Source of the DNA: VRUE01 sp963720805
GTDB taxonomy: Bacteria > Actinomycetota > Thermoleophilia > Solirubrobacterales > 70-9
Assembly: GCA_963720805.1 (NCBI GenBank)
Contig: CAVRGT010000005.1
Location: forward strand, 124,001-188,000
Reading direction: 5' to 3'
Length of the DNA stretch: 64,000 nt
Below are positions 23,325 to 31,450 of the stretch, one piece after another; the stretch's first letter is position 1, and every line of letters begins with the position of its first letter. The notes below the pieces were generated by a model. It was not told the DNA's origin. It searched no databases and was given only the letters and a program-made list of their open reading frames with translations. Made by a program: the position numbers and the translations under genes.

Positions 23325-24680
23325 ATGGAAAGCAAACGACAGCTGGGCCAGGCCCTGCCGCTCGCACTCGGCGCCGCGTTCGCCCTGATTGCCGCGGCGC
23401 TGGCACTGGTTGCCGTCGCCGGTGCGATCACCGGCAAGGGCCGGGTCCAGCGCGCGGCTGACCTGGCGGCGATCTCCGCGGCCCGCTCGATGCGCGATGA
23501 CCTCGCGCACCTGCTCTCACCACCGCGCCTGCCAAACGGCTCGCCCAACCCCCGCCACATCGAGAAGGCCATCTACCTGAGCCGGGCCCGGGTCGCCGCA
23601 ATTACGGCGGCGAGAGCCAACGGCGTATCGACAGCGCTGTTGCTCGTGTCCTTCCCCGACGGCGACTCCTTCGCGCCGGTCCGGGTTGAAGCCGTGGTCC
23701 GCGCCGGGATCGAGGTCGGTGGCGGCGCCGCGAAAACGGAAGCATCGGCGGTGGCCGAAGCCGGTGCGTCGTCGAGTCCCTCCGGCCAATCGGGTGCCAC
23801 GATGGCGAGCGGAGGCGGCTACAGCGGCCCGCTCGTCTATCGCCAGGGCCACGGAATGAGGCCGGACGTCGCCGCCGCCTTCGATCGCATGGCGGCGTCA
23901 GCCGCGCAGGCCGGCCTCGCCCTGATCGTCAACTCGGCCTTCCGCTCCGACGCCGAACAGGCGGCGCTGTTTGCCGCCCACCCGGACCCCACCTGGGTGG
24001 CGCCGCCGGGCCACTCGCTGCACCGCTGCGCCACCGAGCTCGACCTCGGCCCCGAAACCGCCTACGGCTGGCTGGCCGCCAACGCCGGTCACTTCGGCTT
24101 CGTCCAGCGCTACAGCTGGGAGGCCTGGCATTTCGGCTTCGATGCCGGCCCGCCACCGTGCTCGGCGGCCGGCAACGCCGTCCCAAGCGGCGGCGGACTT
24201 AGCGCCGGGAGCGGGGGAGACGGCTCCTTCTCCGGCGGCGACGGCTTGCCCGCTTTCGTTCCGGCGCGCTTCCGCACGCCGCTCCTCCGCGCCGCCACGC
24301 ACTGGAACGTCTCCGCCGCCCTGCTCGCCGCCCAGCTGATGGCGGAGTCGAACTTCAATCCCTTCGCGAGCTCTCCGGCGGGGGCGCAGGGCATCGCGCA
24401 ATTTATTCCCTCCACCGCTGCCTCCTATGGCCTGCGCGATCCCTTCGACCCCGAGGAATCTATGGACGCCGAGGCTCACCTGATGTCCGACCTGATTCAC
24501 CAGTTCGGCTCGCCCCAGCTCGCCCTCGCCGCCTACAACGCCGGGCCCGCCCCGGTCGAAGCCTGTGGCTGCGTCCCGGCGATCCCCGAGACAACCGCAT
24601 ACGTCAGTCGCATCCTCGCTCTGCTCGGTGGAGCCGGTGCCCTCCTGACGCCTGCGTTCGAAGTTAGGCTGGTTTCGTGA
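23325..24680 (+). CDS. TadG-like anchor fused to VanY carboxypeptidase and SLT lytic transglycosylase
   Basis: 451 residues with three parts. (1) 1-60: TadE/G-like pilus anchor, 'RQLGQALPLALGAAFALIAA' and 'KGRVQRAADLAAISAARSM'. (2) about 165-280: D-Ala-D-Ala carboxypeptidase of the VanY type, with the zinc set in 'GHSLHRCATELDLG' (SxHxxxxxxD) and 'WEAWHFGFD'. (3) about 310-440: lytic transglycosylase, catalytic Glu in 'LMAESNFNPFASSPAGAQG', then 'IAQFIPSTAASYG' and 'ALAAYNAGPAPV'. It looks like a membrane-tethered cell-wall-cutting protein that could open a path for a Tad-type pilus. The last 192 bases recur at 30577-30768. Confidence 0.85.
   Translation: MESKRQLGQALPLALGAAFALIAAALALVAVAGAITGKGRVQRAADLAAISAARSMRDDLAHLLSPPRLPNGSPNPRHIEKAIYLSRARVAAITAARANGVSTALLLVSFPDGDSFAPVRVEAVVRAGIEVGGGAAKTEASAVAEAGASSSPSGQSGATMASGGGYSGPLVYRQGHGMRPDVAAAFDRMAASAAQAGLALIVNSAFRSDAEQAALFAAHPDPTWVAPPGHSLHRCATELDLGPETAYGWLAANAGHFGFVQRYSWEAWHFGFDAGPPPCSAAGNAVPSGGGLSAGSGGDGSFSGGDGLPAFVPARFRTPLLRAATHWNVSAALLAAQLMAESNFNPFASSPAGAQGIAQFIPSTAASYGLRDPFDPEESMDAEAHLMSDLIHQFGSPQLALAAYNAGPAPVEACGCVPAIPETTAYVSRILALLGGAGALLTPAFEVRLVS
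24489..24680 (+). repeat. 192-base repeat, copy 1 (3' end of TadG-VanY-SLT gene)
   Basis: Matches 30577-30768 over 192 bases with no indel. In the first 153 bases I count four differences, three of them synonymous; in the last 39 bases about fourteen, yet the frame and stop position are kept (…FEVRLVS in both). This pattern fits two diverged alleles of the same gene end rather than a fresh duplication. The interval between the copies is the methyltransferase/GHKL/receiver cassette. Confidence 0.93.
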
Positions 24681-24687
24681 GTTGCTT

Positions 24688-24709
24688 GTACTTCAGTACG
24701 GTGCACCGT
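24688..24709 (+). promoter_or_regulatory. Two overlapping palindromes before the accessory cassette
   Basis: gtact-tc-agtac (24688-24699) overlaps the perfect 12-base palindrome acggtgcaccgt (24698-24709). They fill the short gap between the TadG-like stop and the first GTG of the cassette at 24711, a position suited to an autoregulatory operator. No regulator is visible in the cassette unless the first small protein serves. Confidence 0.45.
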
Positions 24710-24710
24710 C

Positions 24711-24908
24711 GTGAGGCTGATCACGCAAACCGAGGCCGAACAGATGCGCAACGCCCTCAAGGGGATCGCGAAGTTCCGGAATCCCGCGGCACTGCAAGAT
24801 GGAGGTCAGAAGGCCGCGCAGCTAGCACGGGAGACCCTCGACGAGCTTGGACTCTTCCTTGAGCGCGACACCGAGAATCTCGGGCGCGGCAGCATTGACT
24901 CCGAGTAG
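24711..24908 (+). CDS. Small protein at the head of the accessory cassette
   Basis: 65 residues from GTG at 24711: 'MRLITQTEAEQMRNALKGIA', then a helical middle and an acidic end. No known motif. It overlaps the methyltransferase start, so it belongs to the same operon. It could be a specificity or regulatory partner; this is guesswork from position alone. Confidence 0.5.
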   Translation: MRLITQTEAEQMRNALKGIAKFRNPAALQDGGQKAAQLARETLDELGLFLERDTENLGRGSIDSE

Positions 24909-26250
24909 TCCGTCCGCATATGGCATCAAGGACCTGTGCCTACGCGAGAGGCTTACTCGGCTGCGTGGCGATCATGACGATCAATGGGCATATGGAAGCC
25001 GTACGGCTGCCGCCAACCGAACCGCGCTCTTCCAGTACCCAGCGATGATGGTGGCCGATATGCAGCGCGAACTCACTAAGGCACTGCTCGCGCAAGGTCA
25101 GTCGGGTGCTGGTCCCGTATTCGACCCCTTTGTCGGCTCGGGGACGATTGTCGGCGCCGGGATGGCACTCGGCCGCGACGTGGTCGGCTGGGACGTCAAC
25201 CCCCTCGCCATACTGATCTGCCGGGTCAAGGCCGGACCCTTCCACCTGACTGCCTTCGAGGCCGCCGTCGATCGCGTCGCGCCGGCACGCGCGTCTGTCG
25301 GTGTCGTCGAGGAGCGCTTCGCGAACTGGAGGCATTGGTTCACCGAGGAGGTTGCCAGCGGCCTCACCACCTTGCGCCACCGGATCCAGCGGGAGCCGAA
25401 CTTGTCAACAAGGCGCTTCCTCTGGATATGTCTTGCCGAGACGATTCGCCTGACGAGCAATTCGCGAACCAGCACCGTCAAGCTGCACCGTCGGCCCCCC
25501 GCCCAAATCGAAAGGCGCCCCAATCCACGAGACGTTTTTGCCCGGGTCGCCAGCGAGAACCTGGCAAGGCTGGGGGCGACGGCGTGCGAGCTAGGCGATG
25601 CCAATCTGTTGAACCGCGGCTGGTACAGAGGGAGCGTCGATCTGCGACTTGGCGACAGCCGCCGCATGAGCTGGGCGGGGCCGCTGAGCGCGGTAATCGT
25701 CACCTCCCCACCGTATGGCGACAACACCTCCACAGTCCCTTACGGGCAGCACTCATACCTACCGCTGCAGTGGATCGATCTCCGTGACATTGACCCAACT
25801 GCCGACGATGCCTGCCTGGAGAGCACCTACGCGATCGACCGAGCGAGCCTCGGTGGCATTAAGCAGGTGAGCGACGCGGATTCCGAGCGCCTGTGCCGCT
25901 CCTCGGCCACCCTCGATGCTGTAATAGACGATCTGGTGGACGAGAAGCGGGACCGACGCAACCGGGTGTTGGCCTTCGTTCGCGACTTCGACGAAGCATT
26001 GGGGGTTGTCTCGGGGACAATCGAGAGCGGCGGCTGCGCCGCCTGGACTGTCGGTTCGCGACGGGTGGGCGGCAAGGTCGTGCCGCTGGACAGGATCCTT
26101 GTCGAGCTGGCGATTGGTCACCGCCTGGCACATGTTGAGACCCTGGTCCGCGACATTCCCTTGCACCGCAAGCGGATGGCTGCCCGCAACAGCGCTGGGG
26201 CTACGATGCGCCGCGAGCACGTAGTCGTTTTGAGGCGGGTGGACCGGTGA
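24895..26250 (+). CDS. DNA methyltransferase (amino-methyltransferase type)
   Basis: 451 residues from TTG at 24895; TTG at 24847 is also in frame. 'QYPAMMVADMQREL' leads into the SAM-binding motif I 'VFDPFVGSGTIVGAGMALGR' (77-84 core) and 'GWDVNPLAILICRVK'. The catalytic motif IV is 'TSPPYGDN' at 270-277, of the (S/N/D)PPY type used for N6-adenine or N4-cytosine methylation. Motif I precedes motif IV. There is no fused nuclease and no separate restriction gene. Stop overlaps the next start as GTGA. Probably marks self DNA for the rest of the cassette. Confidence 0.85.
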   Translation: MTPSSPSAYGIKDLCLRERLTRLRGDHDDQWAYGSRTAAANRTALFQYPAMMVADMQRELTKALLAQGQSGAGPVFDPFVGSGTIVGAGMALGRDVVGWDVNPLAILICRVKAGPFHLTAFEAAVDRVAPARASVGVVEERFANWRHWFTEEVASGLTTLRHRIQREPNLSTRRFLWICLAETIRLTSNSRTSTVKLHRRPPAQIERRPNPRDVFARVASENLARLGATACELGDANLLNRGWYRGSVDLRLGDSRRMSWAGPLSAVIVTSPPYGDNTSTVPYGQHSYLPLQWIDLRDIDPTADDACLESTYAIDRASLGGIKQVSDADSERLCRSSATLDAVIDDLVDEKRDRRNRVLAFVRDFDEALGVVSGTIESGGCAAWTVGSRRVGGKVVPLDRILVELAIGHRLAHVETLVRDIPLHRKRMAARNSAGATMRREHVVVLRRVDR

Positions 26251-28796
26251 GCCGGGAGCGGGGGCAGCCAGCAGCAGAGCCGCAAACGCCCGGCTTCGAC
26301 ATCAGCCCTGAAGTCGTCTTCCGTTTGGGGGACGAACTGATCACCGACGAGCTGCAGGCTCTCGTCGAGCTGGTCAAGAACAGCTACGACGCCAGTGCGC
26401 ATGCCGCTGTCGTCAAGGTCGACAGCAAGGAGAAGGTGAAGATTAATGGTGCCACAACGCGTGCGAAGGGGAAGCCGGTCGGCTGGGTCGAGGTGGGGGA
26501 TGACGGCGACGGCATGACCCGTGAGCAGCTTGAGGAGGGATGGCTGCTGATCTCGACCCCTGGGAAGCGGACGATGAAGGAGAAGGGAGAGACGAACCGC
26601 CTTGGCCGGACACCGCTCGGCGACAAGGGTCTCGGCCGGCTCGGGGTGCTGCGGCTCGGCTCGCAGGTCGAGATCCGAACCAGGCCGCGGGGGGTTGCCG
26701 AGGAGCACATCTTGAGCTTCACACGCCACGACTTCGAGCGCGAGCATCACCTCTCTCATGTGCAACCACACTACGAACGGCGGCCGATTGCCAAACAGAA
26801 AGGCGAGCCGGGCGGGTGGGCGATCGAGTCTCCCTACGCGGAGGACGTTTCGTGTGGGTCGGTCGAAGGTCGCCAGGGGACCGTCATCCGCGTCACCGCG
26901 TTGACCGACCCGGAGGTGTGGCGCGATCGAGTGCGCGTCCAGCAGGAGTTGCTGTCCCTGGTCTCGCCCTTCGAAGAGATCGAGGACTTCAACCTCACTG
27001 TGCACTTGGACGATCCCGCCGGTGAGGATCCGTTGCCGCTCGGCCAGCTCGCCGAGGCGCGTCGAGAGCTCGCCGATCTGCGCTGGGCGTTCGAGTTCGA
27101 CGGCAAGAGGCTGGTTGCCACCGGGCGCTTCAAGCTCGACGCATTCGCTCCTAGCCCGTCGAACGAGTCACTGCATGCGTTTTGGATGTCGCAGGTTGCG
27201 CCAGATCGCGGGGCGGAGTTTCGGCGCCGTGTCGTCCGCGGTCCGCTGCGCGAGCAGAAGACCAAGGCGCTCCACGCGCCTTGGTGGCTCTCGGTGAAAC
27301 TCTCGGTTGCCTTGGCCGACATCACCATGCCGGGTACGCGCACTCCGCGAAAAGGCAAAGCGTGGGTCGATCCCGGGCCCTTCTCTGGTGAGCTCGATTC
27401 CTTTTCGCTTGGCTCAGATGTCGATTTTGGCGGCGACGAAGAGGTCTTCGATTCTTGGCAGCTATACCGTCGCTGGGTGCGTGACGTTCGGGGCGTCAAA
27501 GTGTTCCGCGACGGCTTCGGCGTCAGGGTTGGCGAGGACTTCCTCGGCTTGGGTTCGGGATTCACGGGTGGACGCTCTTTTTGGGCGCTGCGCCCGGGCA
27601 ACGTCGTCGGTTTTGTTGCGCTCTCGGCACGCGACAACGCCCAGCTGAAAGAGACGACCGACCGCGAGGGTTTCGTTACCGACCCGCCCTTTCAGACCTT
27701 CAGAGCCCTGATGCACACTCTGGTCGATCGCATCAACCTCGTGCAGACTCAGATCGGTCGTGAGCTGAGCAAATGGGTCGAGGAGGTCGGCGCGCCCGAC
27801 AGCAGGCCTCCGAGTCGACGGGCGGCCGACCTTGCGCGCGAGGCCACTGTTCGTGAGGAGCAGACTCGTGAGGCGGTCTCGGCTGTCGGAACGCTGCGCA
27901 GCACGCTTGCCGAGCTGAGCGATGGCACGGCGCTGCTGACGCCTGACCAGGCCAAGAAGGCCAGCGATGCGGGCAGGCTACTCGCGAAGCTTGAGGATCT
28001 CGTCGACCAGAGCCAGAAGCTCCGCCTCGACCTCGACGAGCTGGCATCCAGCAGCGAGGAGGTTGAGCGCGAGCGGGTCGATCTGCGTGACCAACTGAGG
28101 GTCGCCTACCAGACGGTTGGCCTAGGCATCGTTGCCGAGACCGTCGCCCACGAGATGACCAACATTACGGGCCGCCTCGAAGCCCGGATTAAGGCGCTGT
28201 CGCCGAAATTCAAAGGACCAGAGCAGCGGGCGGCGAGGGCGCTGGCCAGCGAGGCCGAGTCCACCGTGCGCGCGATCCGCCTGCAGGTGCGCCACTTGGA
28301 GCCCCAGCTTCGCTACCAGCGGATGCGTCGCGAGACGCTCGACGTCCTCGCGGTTGCCGAGGAAGTCGCCACTTATCACGTCGAGCGACTCGCCCTGCAG
28401 GAGATCTTGGTGACCACGCGTGGCCGTGGGTTCGAGGCCCGTCTGAACCTGGGCCGCCTGCAGCAGGCACTCGACAATCTCGTCATCAATAGTGAGTTCT
28501 GGCTTGGCCACGCTGGGGCTCGAAAGCCACGCATCGAGTTGACCATAAAGTCGCCGACCATCGTCGTACGTGACAACGGTCCCGGCGTTGACCCGAGTCT
28601 GGAGACAGCGATCTTCGAGCCGTTCGTTTCGGGGCGCAGCGGTGAAGCCGGCAGGGGTCTCGGGCTCTTCATCGCGCGCCAGGTCTTGAGAGACGATGGG
28701 GTAACAATCTTCCTCGGCGAGCGCGACAAGGACGGCCGGTGCCGCTCCTTCGTCCTTGACTTCAGCGGCGCGATTCCCGACCTCTCCGATGGCTGA
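26247..28796 (+). CDS. Large protein with two GHKL ATPase modules (MORC-like plus histidine-kinase-like)
   Basis: 849 residues from GTG at 26247. N-terminal module: N-box 'ALVELVKNSYDA' (38-49), G1 'VGDDGDGM' (83-90), and a G2-like 'PLGDKGLGRLGVLRLG', as in MORC/Hsp90-type ATPases. A middle domain of about 350 residues and a coiled coil (about 530-620) follow. C-terminal module: H-box 'VAETVAHEMTNITGRL' with His635 in the phospho-acceptor position, N-box 'QALDNLVINSEFWL', G1 'DNGPGVD' (Asp776) and 'GRGLGLFIARQVL'. No transmembrane segment, so it is cytoplasmic. A phosphate could pass from His635 to the receiver protein encoded next. The two ATPase modules in one chain are unusual. Confidence 0.85.
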   Translation: MSRERGQPAAEPQTPGFDISPEVVFRLGDELITDELQALVELVKNSYDASAHAAVVKVDSKEKVKINGATTRAKGKPVGWVEVGDDGDGMTREQLEEGWLLISTPGKRTMKEKGETNRLGRTPLGDKGLGRLGVLRLGSQVEIRTRPRGVAEEHILSFTRHDFEREHHLSHVQPHYERRPIAKQKGEPGGWAIESPYAEDVSCGSVEGRQGTVIRVTALTDPEVWRDRVRVQQELLSLVSPFEEIEDFNLTVHLDDPAGEDPLPLGQLAEARRELADLRWAFEFDGKRLVATGRFKLDAFAPSPSNESLHAFWMSQVAPDRGAEFRRRVVRGPLREQKTKALHAPWWLSVKLSVALADITMPGTRTPRKGKAWVDPGPFSGELDSFSLGSDVDFGGDEEVFDSWQLYRRWVRDVRGVKVFRDGFGVRVGEDFLGLGSGFTGGRSFWALRPGNVVGFVALSARDNAQLKETTDREGFVTDPPFQTFRALMHTLVDRINLVQTQIGRELSKWVEEVGAPDSRPPSRRAADLAREATVREEQTREAVSAVGTLRSTLAELSDGTALLTPDQAKKASDAGRLLAKLEDLVDQSQKLRLDLDELASSSEEVERERVDLRDQLRVAYQTVGLGIVAETVAHEMTNITGRLEARIKALSPKFKGPEQRAARALASEAESTVRAIRLQVRHLEPQLRYQRMRRETLDVLAVAEEVATYHVERLALQEILVTTRGRGFEARLNLGRLQQALDNLVINSEFWLGHAGARKPRIELTIKSPTIVVRDNGPGVDPSLETAIFEPFVSGRSGEAGRGLGLFIARQVLRDDGVTIFLGERDKDGRCRSFVLDFSGAIPDLSDG

Positions 28797-30468
28797 GGGT
28801 GCCCTTCCGGGGTTGCTGGACCAACTCGGGATCGAGCGGGTGCTCGTCGTCGACGACCAGTTCGTGCCGCCGCCGGCGGTTTACACGCTTACTTACGAGG
28901 AGGGCCAGGCGCCGGAACTTGAGGGTATGCCTACCCTGCCCGAGGGCGCAAACTTTGAGGCCCACGTGGAGCAACACTGGTCGGAGGTACCGCTGGAGGC
29001 GCGGGTAGGGCTCCGCAGAGAAGTGGTGAAACGCAAAGAGCTCGACCCGACCGGCGACCCGACCGGCCTCAGTGAGTTGATCGGGGACCGTTATTTCCGT
29101 GGCATGACCCTGCACGAGTGGAACACCGAGCAATCGGCGCTGGTCAGTACGAGCAAACGCGGATTGATCCTCTTCGACATTAATTTCAAGGATGAGACCG
29201 GCGAGCGCGATGACGAGAAGGGTCTCAAGGCGGCCAAGGAGGCGCTCGCGGTGGCCAACGACCACGTCGTCGGCATCCTCACCACAAAAGCTGAGGTAGG
29301 GCGAGAGGAGGCGGCGGCCGAGAAGTGGGCTGCTCGGGCGCACATTGAGCGGGCCGACCTTGTCGTGATTAACAAGATGCTCCTCGGCAGTTCAGAGAGT
29401 GGTGATCTCGCGCGGCTCGTCGAGCAGATCCGCAAAGTCCTGCAGGCATCGCAGATAGGCAAGCTGCGCCATAAGGTGCAAGCCTGTCTCGAGCAAGCCT
29501 TGGGGGAGACCGCCGAATCGGTTGGTGGCAACACACCTCAGGTGCTAGAAGACCTCGTGTTCCGCTCATCTCGCGAAGGCGGGGAGTGGGAGGGCGATAC
29601 CTGGTTCCGCCTCTACGCGACCCTGGGGCTCAAGCGGGCCCGCGAGCAGCTTGCTGGCGACGCTTCGGTCCGGCGGGCGATTGAGGACGTCAGGAACCTG
29701 CTCCACTCACGGCAAACGAACCCCCACGAGGAGTCCAAAGCGCTTGCTTCCAAGGTCGAGCAGGCAGAGGCTTATGCGGAAGCCAGCTACCTAAACGGAG
29801 CCGGCCTGCCGATCGCCAACGGAGATCTGTTCCAGGTGAAAGGAGGTCCAGCATTCGTCCTCGTCGGCCAGCCATGCGACCTCGCCCTACGCCCAAATGG
29901 GCGTGCAAGGAGCCCGAGCTCGGCCCTGCTCTTGCCGGTCAAGAAGTCGGCTGAGCAAGGAACGGCTGGGCGAGAGAGCGCCTATACCCTGCCCGCGGGG
30001 GGACCGTTCGGGGAGGGTCAGTGGGAGGTGCGGTTTCGCCCTGAGCACCCGGCGGCCTTCGATGTGTTGGACTTGGTCAGCTTCAACGTCGAAGGTCAGG
30101 CCACCTTGAACCCCGGTGCGGGGAGGCGCCTCCTGCCTCTCTTGCCCGGACTGCAGAAGCGCCTTGAGGAAATTGAAGAGGTCGCGAAAGAGGCGACCAA
30201 GCTGCTACGGCTAATCGAGGACGCTGAACAGGCAGGGGTAGTCCGCAAGGCGCCAGGGACTCGGCTGCGCCACAAGATCCTCAGTGGTGGCGGTCCCTTT
30301 AAAGCAACTCTCGGCAGCCGTCCTACGCCGTTCGCCTTCCACTGCCAACGTGTCGGCCGTCTGACCGGAACCTATGCGGACGCTCTCTTGGTAGCACATG
30401 CCTCGGCCCGCTCGCGCACCGCGCACGCACACGAACTCACGCGAATTGTCGCCGATGACCGAGCTTGA
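28789..30468 (+). CDS. Atypical receiver-domain protein with large insertion and unknown C-terminal domain
   Basis: 559 residues from ATG at 28789, overlapping the previous stop by 8 bases. Receiver landmarks: 'VLVVDDQF' (Asp22/Asp23), 'LILFDINFKDETG' (Asp130, phospho-acceptor position), 'GILTTKAE' (Thr165/166) and 'VVINKML' (Lys196). About 105 residues separate the acidic pair from Asp130, roughly three times the usual distance. The C-terminal 350 residues (helical, then beta-rich with 'VLVGQPCDLALRP') match no family I know. Likely the response partner, and possibly effector, of the GHKL protein. Confidence 0.75.
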   Translation: MAEGALPGLLDQLGIERVLVVDDQFVPPPAVYTLTYEEGQAPELEGMPTLPEGANFEAHVEQHWSEVPLEARVGLRREVVKRKELDPTGDPTGLSELIGDRYFRGMTLHEWNTEQSALVSTSKRGLILFDINFKDETGERDDEKGLKAAKEALAVANDHVVGILTTKAEVGREEAAAEKWAARAHIERADLVVINKMLLGSSESGDLARLVEQIRKVLQASQIGKLRHKVQACLEQALGETAESVGGNTPQVLEDLVFRSSREGGEWEGDTWFRLYATLGLKRAREQLAGDASVRRAIEDVRNLLHSRQTNPHEESKALASKVEQAEAYAEASYLNGAGLPIANGDLFQVKGGPAFVLVGQPCDLALRPNGRARSPSSALLLPVKKSAEQGTAGRESAYTLPAGGPFGEGQWEVRFRPEHPAAFDVLDLVSFNVEGQATLNPGAGRRLLPLLPGLQKRLEEIEEVAKEATKLLRLIEDAEQAGVVRKAPGTRLRHKILSGGGPFKATLGSRPTPFAFHCQRVGRLTGTYADALLVAHASARSRTAHAHELTRIVADDRA

Positions 30469-30535
30469 GTGGGACCCGCTGTTGATTGGGTCGGAGAGCG
30501 AAGGGCTCGACTGCGTCGGTTTCTCGGATATTTGA
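30455..30535 (+). pseudogene. Truncated start of a further cassette gene
   Basis: ATG at 30455 overlaps the receiver gene by 14 bases, the same coupling style as the rest of the cassette. The frame encodes 26 residues beginning MTELEWDPLLIGSESEG and then stops. The repeat boundary follows 41 bases later. I read it as the 5' stub of a gene lost when the cassette was joined to the second repeat copy. A genuine tiny gene cannot be excluded. Confidence 0.45.
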
Positions 30536-30576
30536 CGCGGTGGAACTAACTATTGCGTTGACGCTCCTCGAAGCAT

Positions 30577-30768
30577 GACCTGATTCGCCAGTTCGGCTCG
30601 CCCCAGCTCGCCCTCGCCGCCTACAACGCCGGGCCCGCCCCGGTCGAAGCCTGCGGCTGCGTTCCGGCGATCCCCGAGACAACCGCATACGTCAGTCGCA
30701 TCCTCGCCCTGCTCGGTGGAGCCGGTGCCCTGGCCGTTCCGGATTTCGAAGTCAGGTTGGTCTCATGA
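30577..30768 (+). repeat. 192-base repeat, copy 2 (orphan 3' end of TadG-VanY-SLT gene)
   Basis: A headless copy of the last 63 codons of the TadG-like gene, including 'LALAAYNAGPAPVEACGC' and its own stop. It has no start and no upstream domains. It marks the right edge of the accessory cassette; the vapBC module follows. Within the 310 bases between 30536 and 30845 nothing else is coding. Confidence 0.92.
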
Positions 30769-30819
30769 CCGCCGCAAACGCCCTCATTGAGCGGAATTTC
30801 TCGCCCTCAGACCTAGACC

Positions 30820-30835
30820 TACACCTCAAGGTGTA
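30820..30835 (+). promoter_or_regulatory. Operator palindrome of the vapBC module
   Basis: TACACCT-CA-AGGTGTA, a perfect 7-base inverted repeat, 10 bases before the antitoxin ATG. Position and symmetry fit the autoregulatory site of a VapB dimer. Confidence 0.6.
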
Positions 30836-30845
30836 TAAAGGTGCA

Positions 30846-31058
30846 ATGACGCGAACGAATATCGAGATCGATGACGTGCTGATCGATCGCGCAATGCGCC
30901 TCTACCGGCTGCGCAGCAAGCGCGAAGCGGTCGACGTAGCCTTGCGCCGACTCGTCGGCGAGCCGATGAGCCGCAAGGAGGCGCTTGCCACAGAGGGGAC
31001 CGGCTGGGCCGGCGACCTCGCCGAGATTCGCTCGCAAGACGAGATCCAAGAGCCGTGA
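30846..31058 (+). CDS. vapB: Type II antitoxin, VapB-like
   Basis: 70 residues from ATG at 30846 ('MTRTNIEIDDVLIDRAMRLY'). N-terminal ribbon-helix-helix DNA-binding pattern with 'RLRSKREAVDVALRRLVG', typical of the short VapB family with 'TNIEIDD' at the start. The C-terminal tail binds the toxin. An upstream in-frame ATG (30765) lies in the repeat and is not used here. Overlaps vapC by 4 bases. Confidence 0.88.
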   Translation: MTRTNIEIDDVLIDRAMRLYRLRSKREAVDVALRRLVGEPMSRKEALATEGTGWAGDLAEIRSQDEIQEP

Positions 31059-31450
31059 TCCTCGTCGACAGCTCCGCCTGGATTGAGTTTCTGCGCGCCA
31101 CCGGCAGCCCCGCGCATCTGCGCCTGCGCTCGGCGCTGGAGCAGGGAGGCGCGCTGGCGAGCACCGACGTGATCGTGATGGAGATCCTGGCCGGCGCTCG
31201 TGACGACGCGGATCGTGATCGACTGCGGCGACTCCTCTACAGCGCCGAGTTTCTCGCGGTCGAAGGCCCTGCCGATTACGAGCAGGCTGCCGAGCTATAC
31301 CGCGCCTGTCGGGCCGGTGGCGAGACCCCGCGAAAGCTAGCCGACTGCCTGATTGCCACCGTGGCAATCCGCAATGGCGCCGAGCTGCTCTGCGAAGACG
31401 CGGATTTCGCCGCGATTGCCCGCCACACTCCACTTCGGCTCGCCGCCTAA
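31055..31450 (+). CDS. vapC: PIN-domain toxin VapC
   Basis: 131 residues from GTG at 31055. PIN-domain acids: Asp in 'ILVDSSAWIEFLRA', Glu in 'VIVMEILAGARDD', Asp in 'LADCLIATVAIRNGAEL' and 'CEDADFAAIA'. Complete catalytic set. Mg2+-dependent ribonuclease, held inactive by VapB. Ends tail-to-tail with the RTX gene on the other strand, overlapping by about 4 bases. Confidence 0.9.
   Translation: MILVDSSAWIEFLRATGSPAHLRLRSALEQGGALASTDVIVMEILAGARDDADRDRLRRLLYSAEFLAVEGPADYEQAAELYRACRAGGETPRKLADCLIATVAIRNGAELLCEDADFAAIARHTPLRLAA

Noticed and set aside
24681..30576. Classical restriction-modification system
   Set aside because: The methyltransferase has no nuclease partner: neither the GHKL nor the receiver protein shows a PD-(D/E)xK, HNH or PLD motif that I can recognise.
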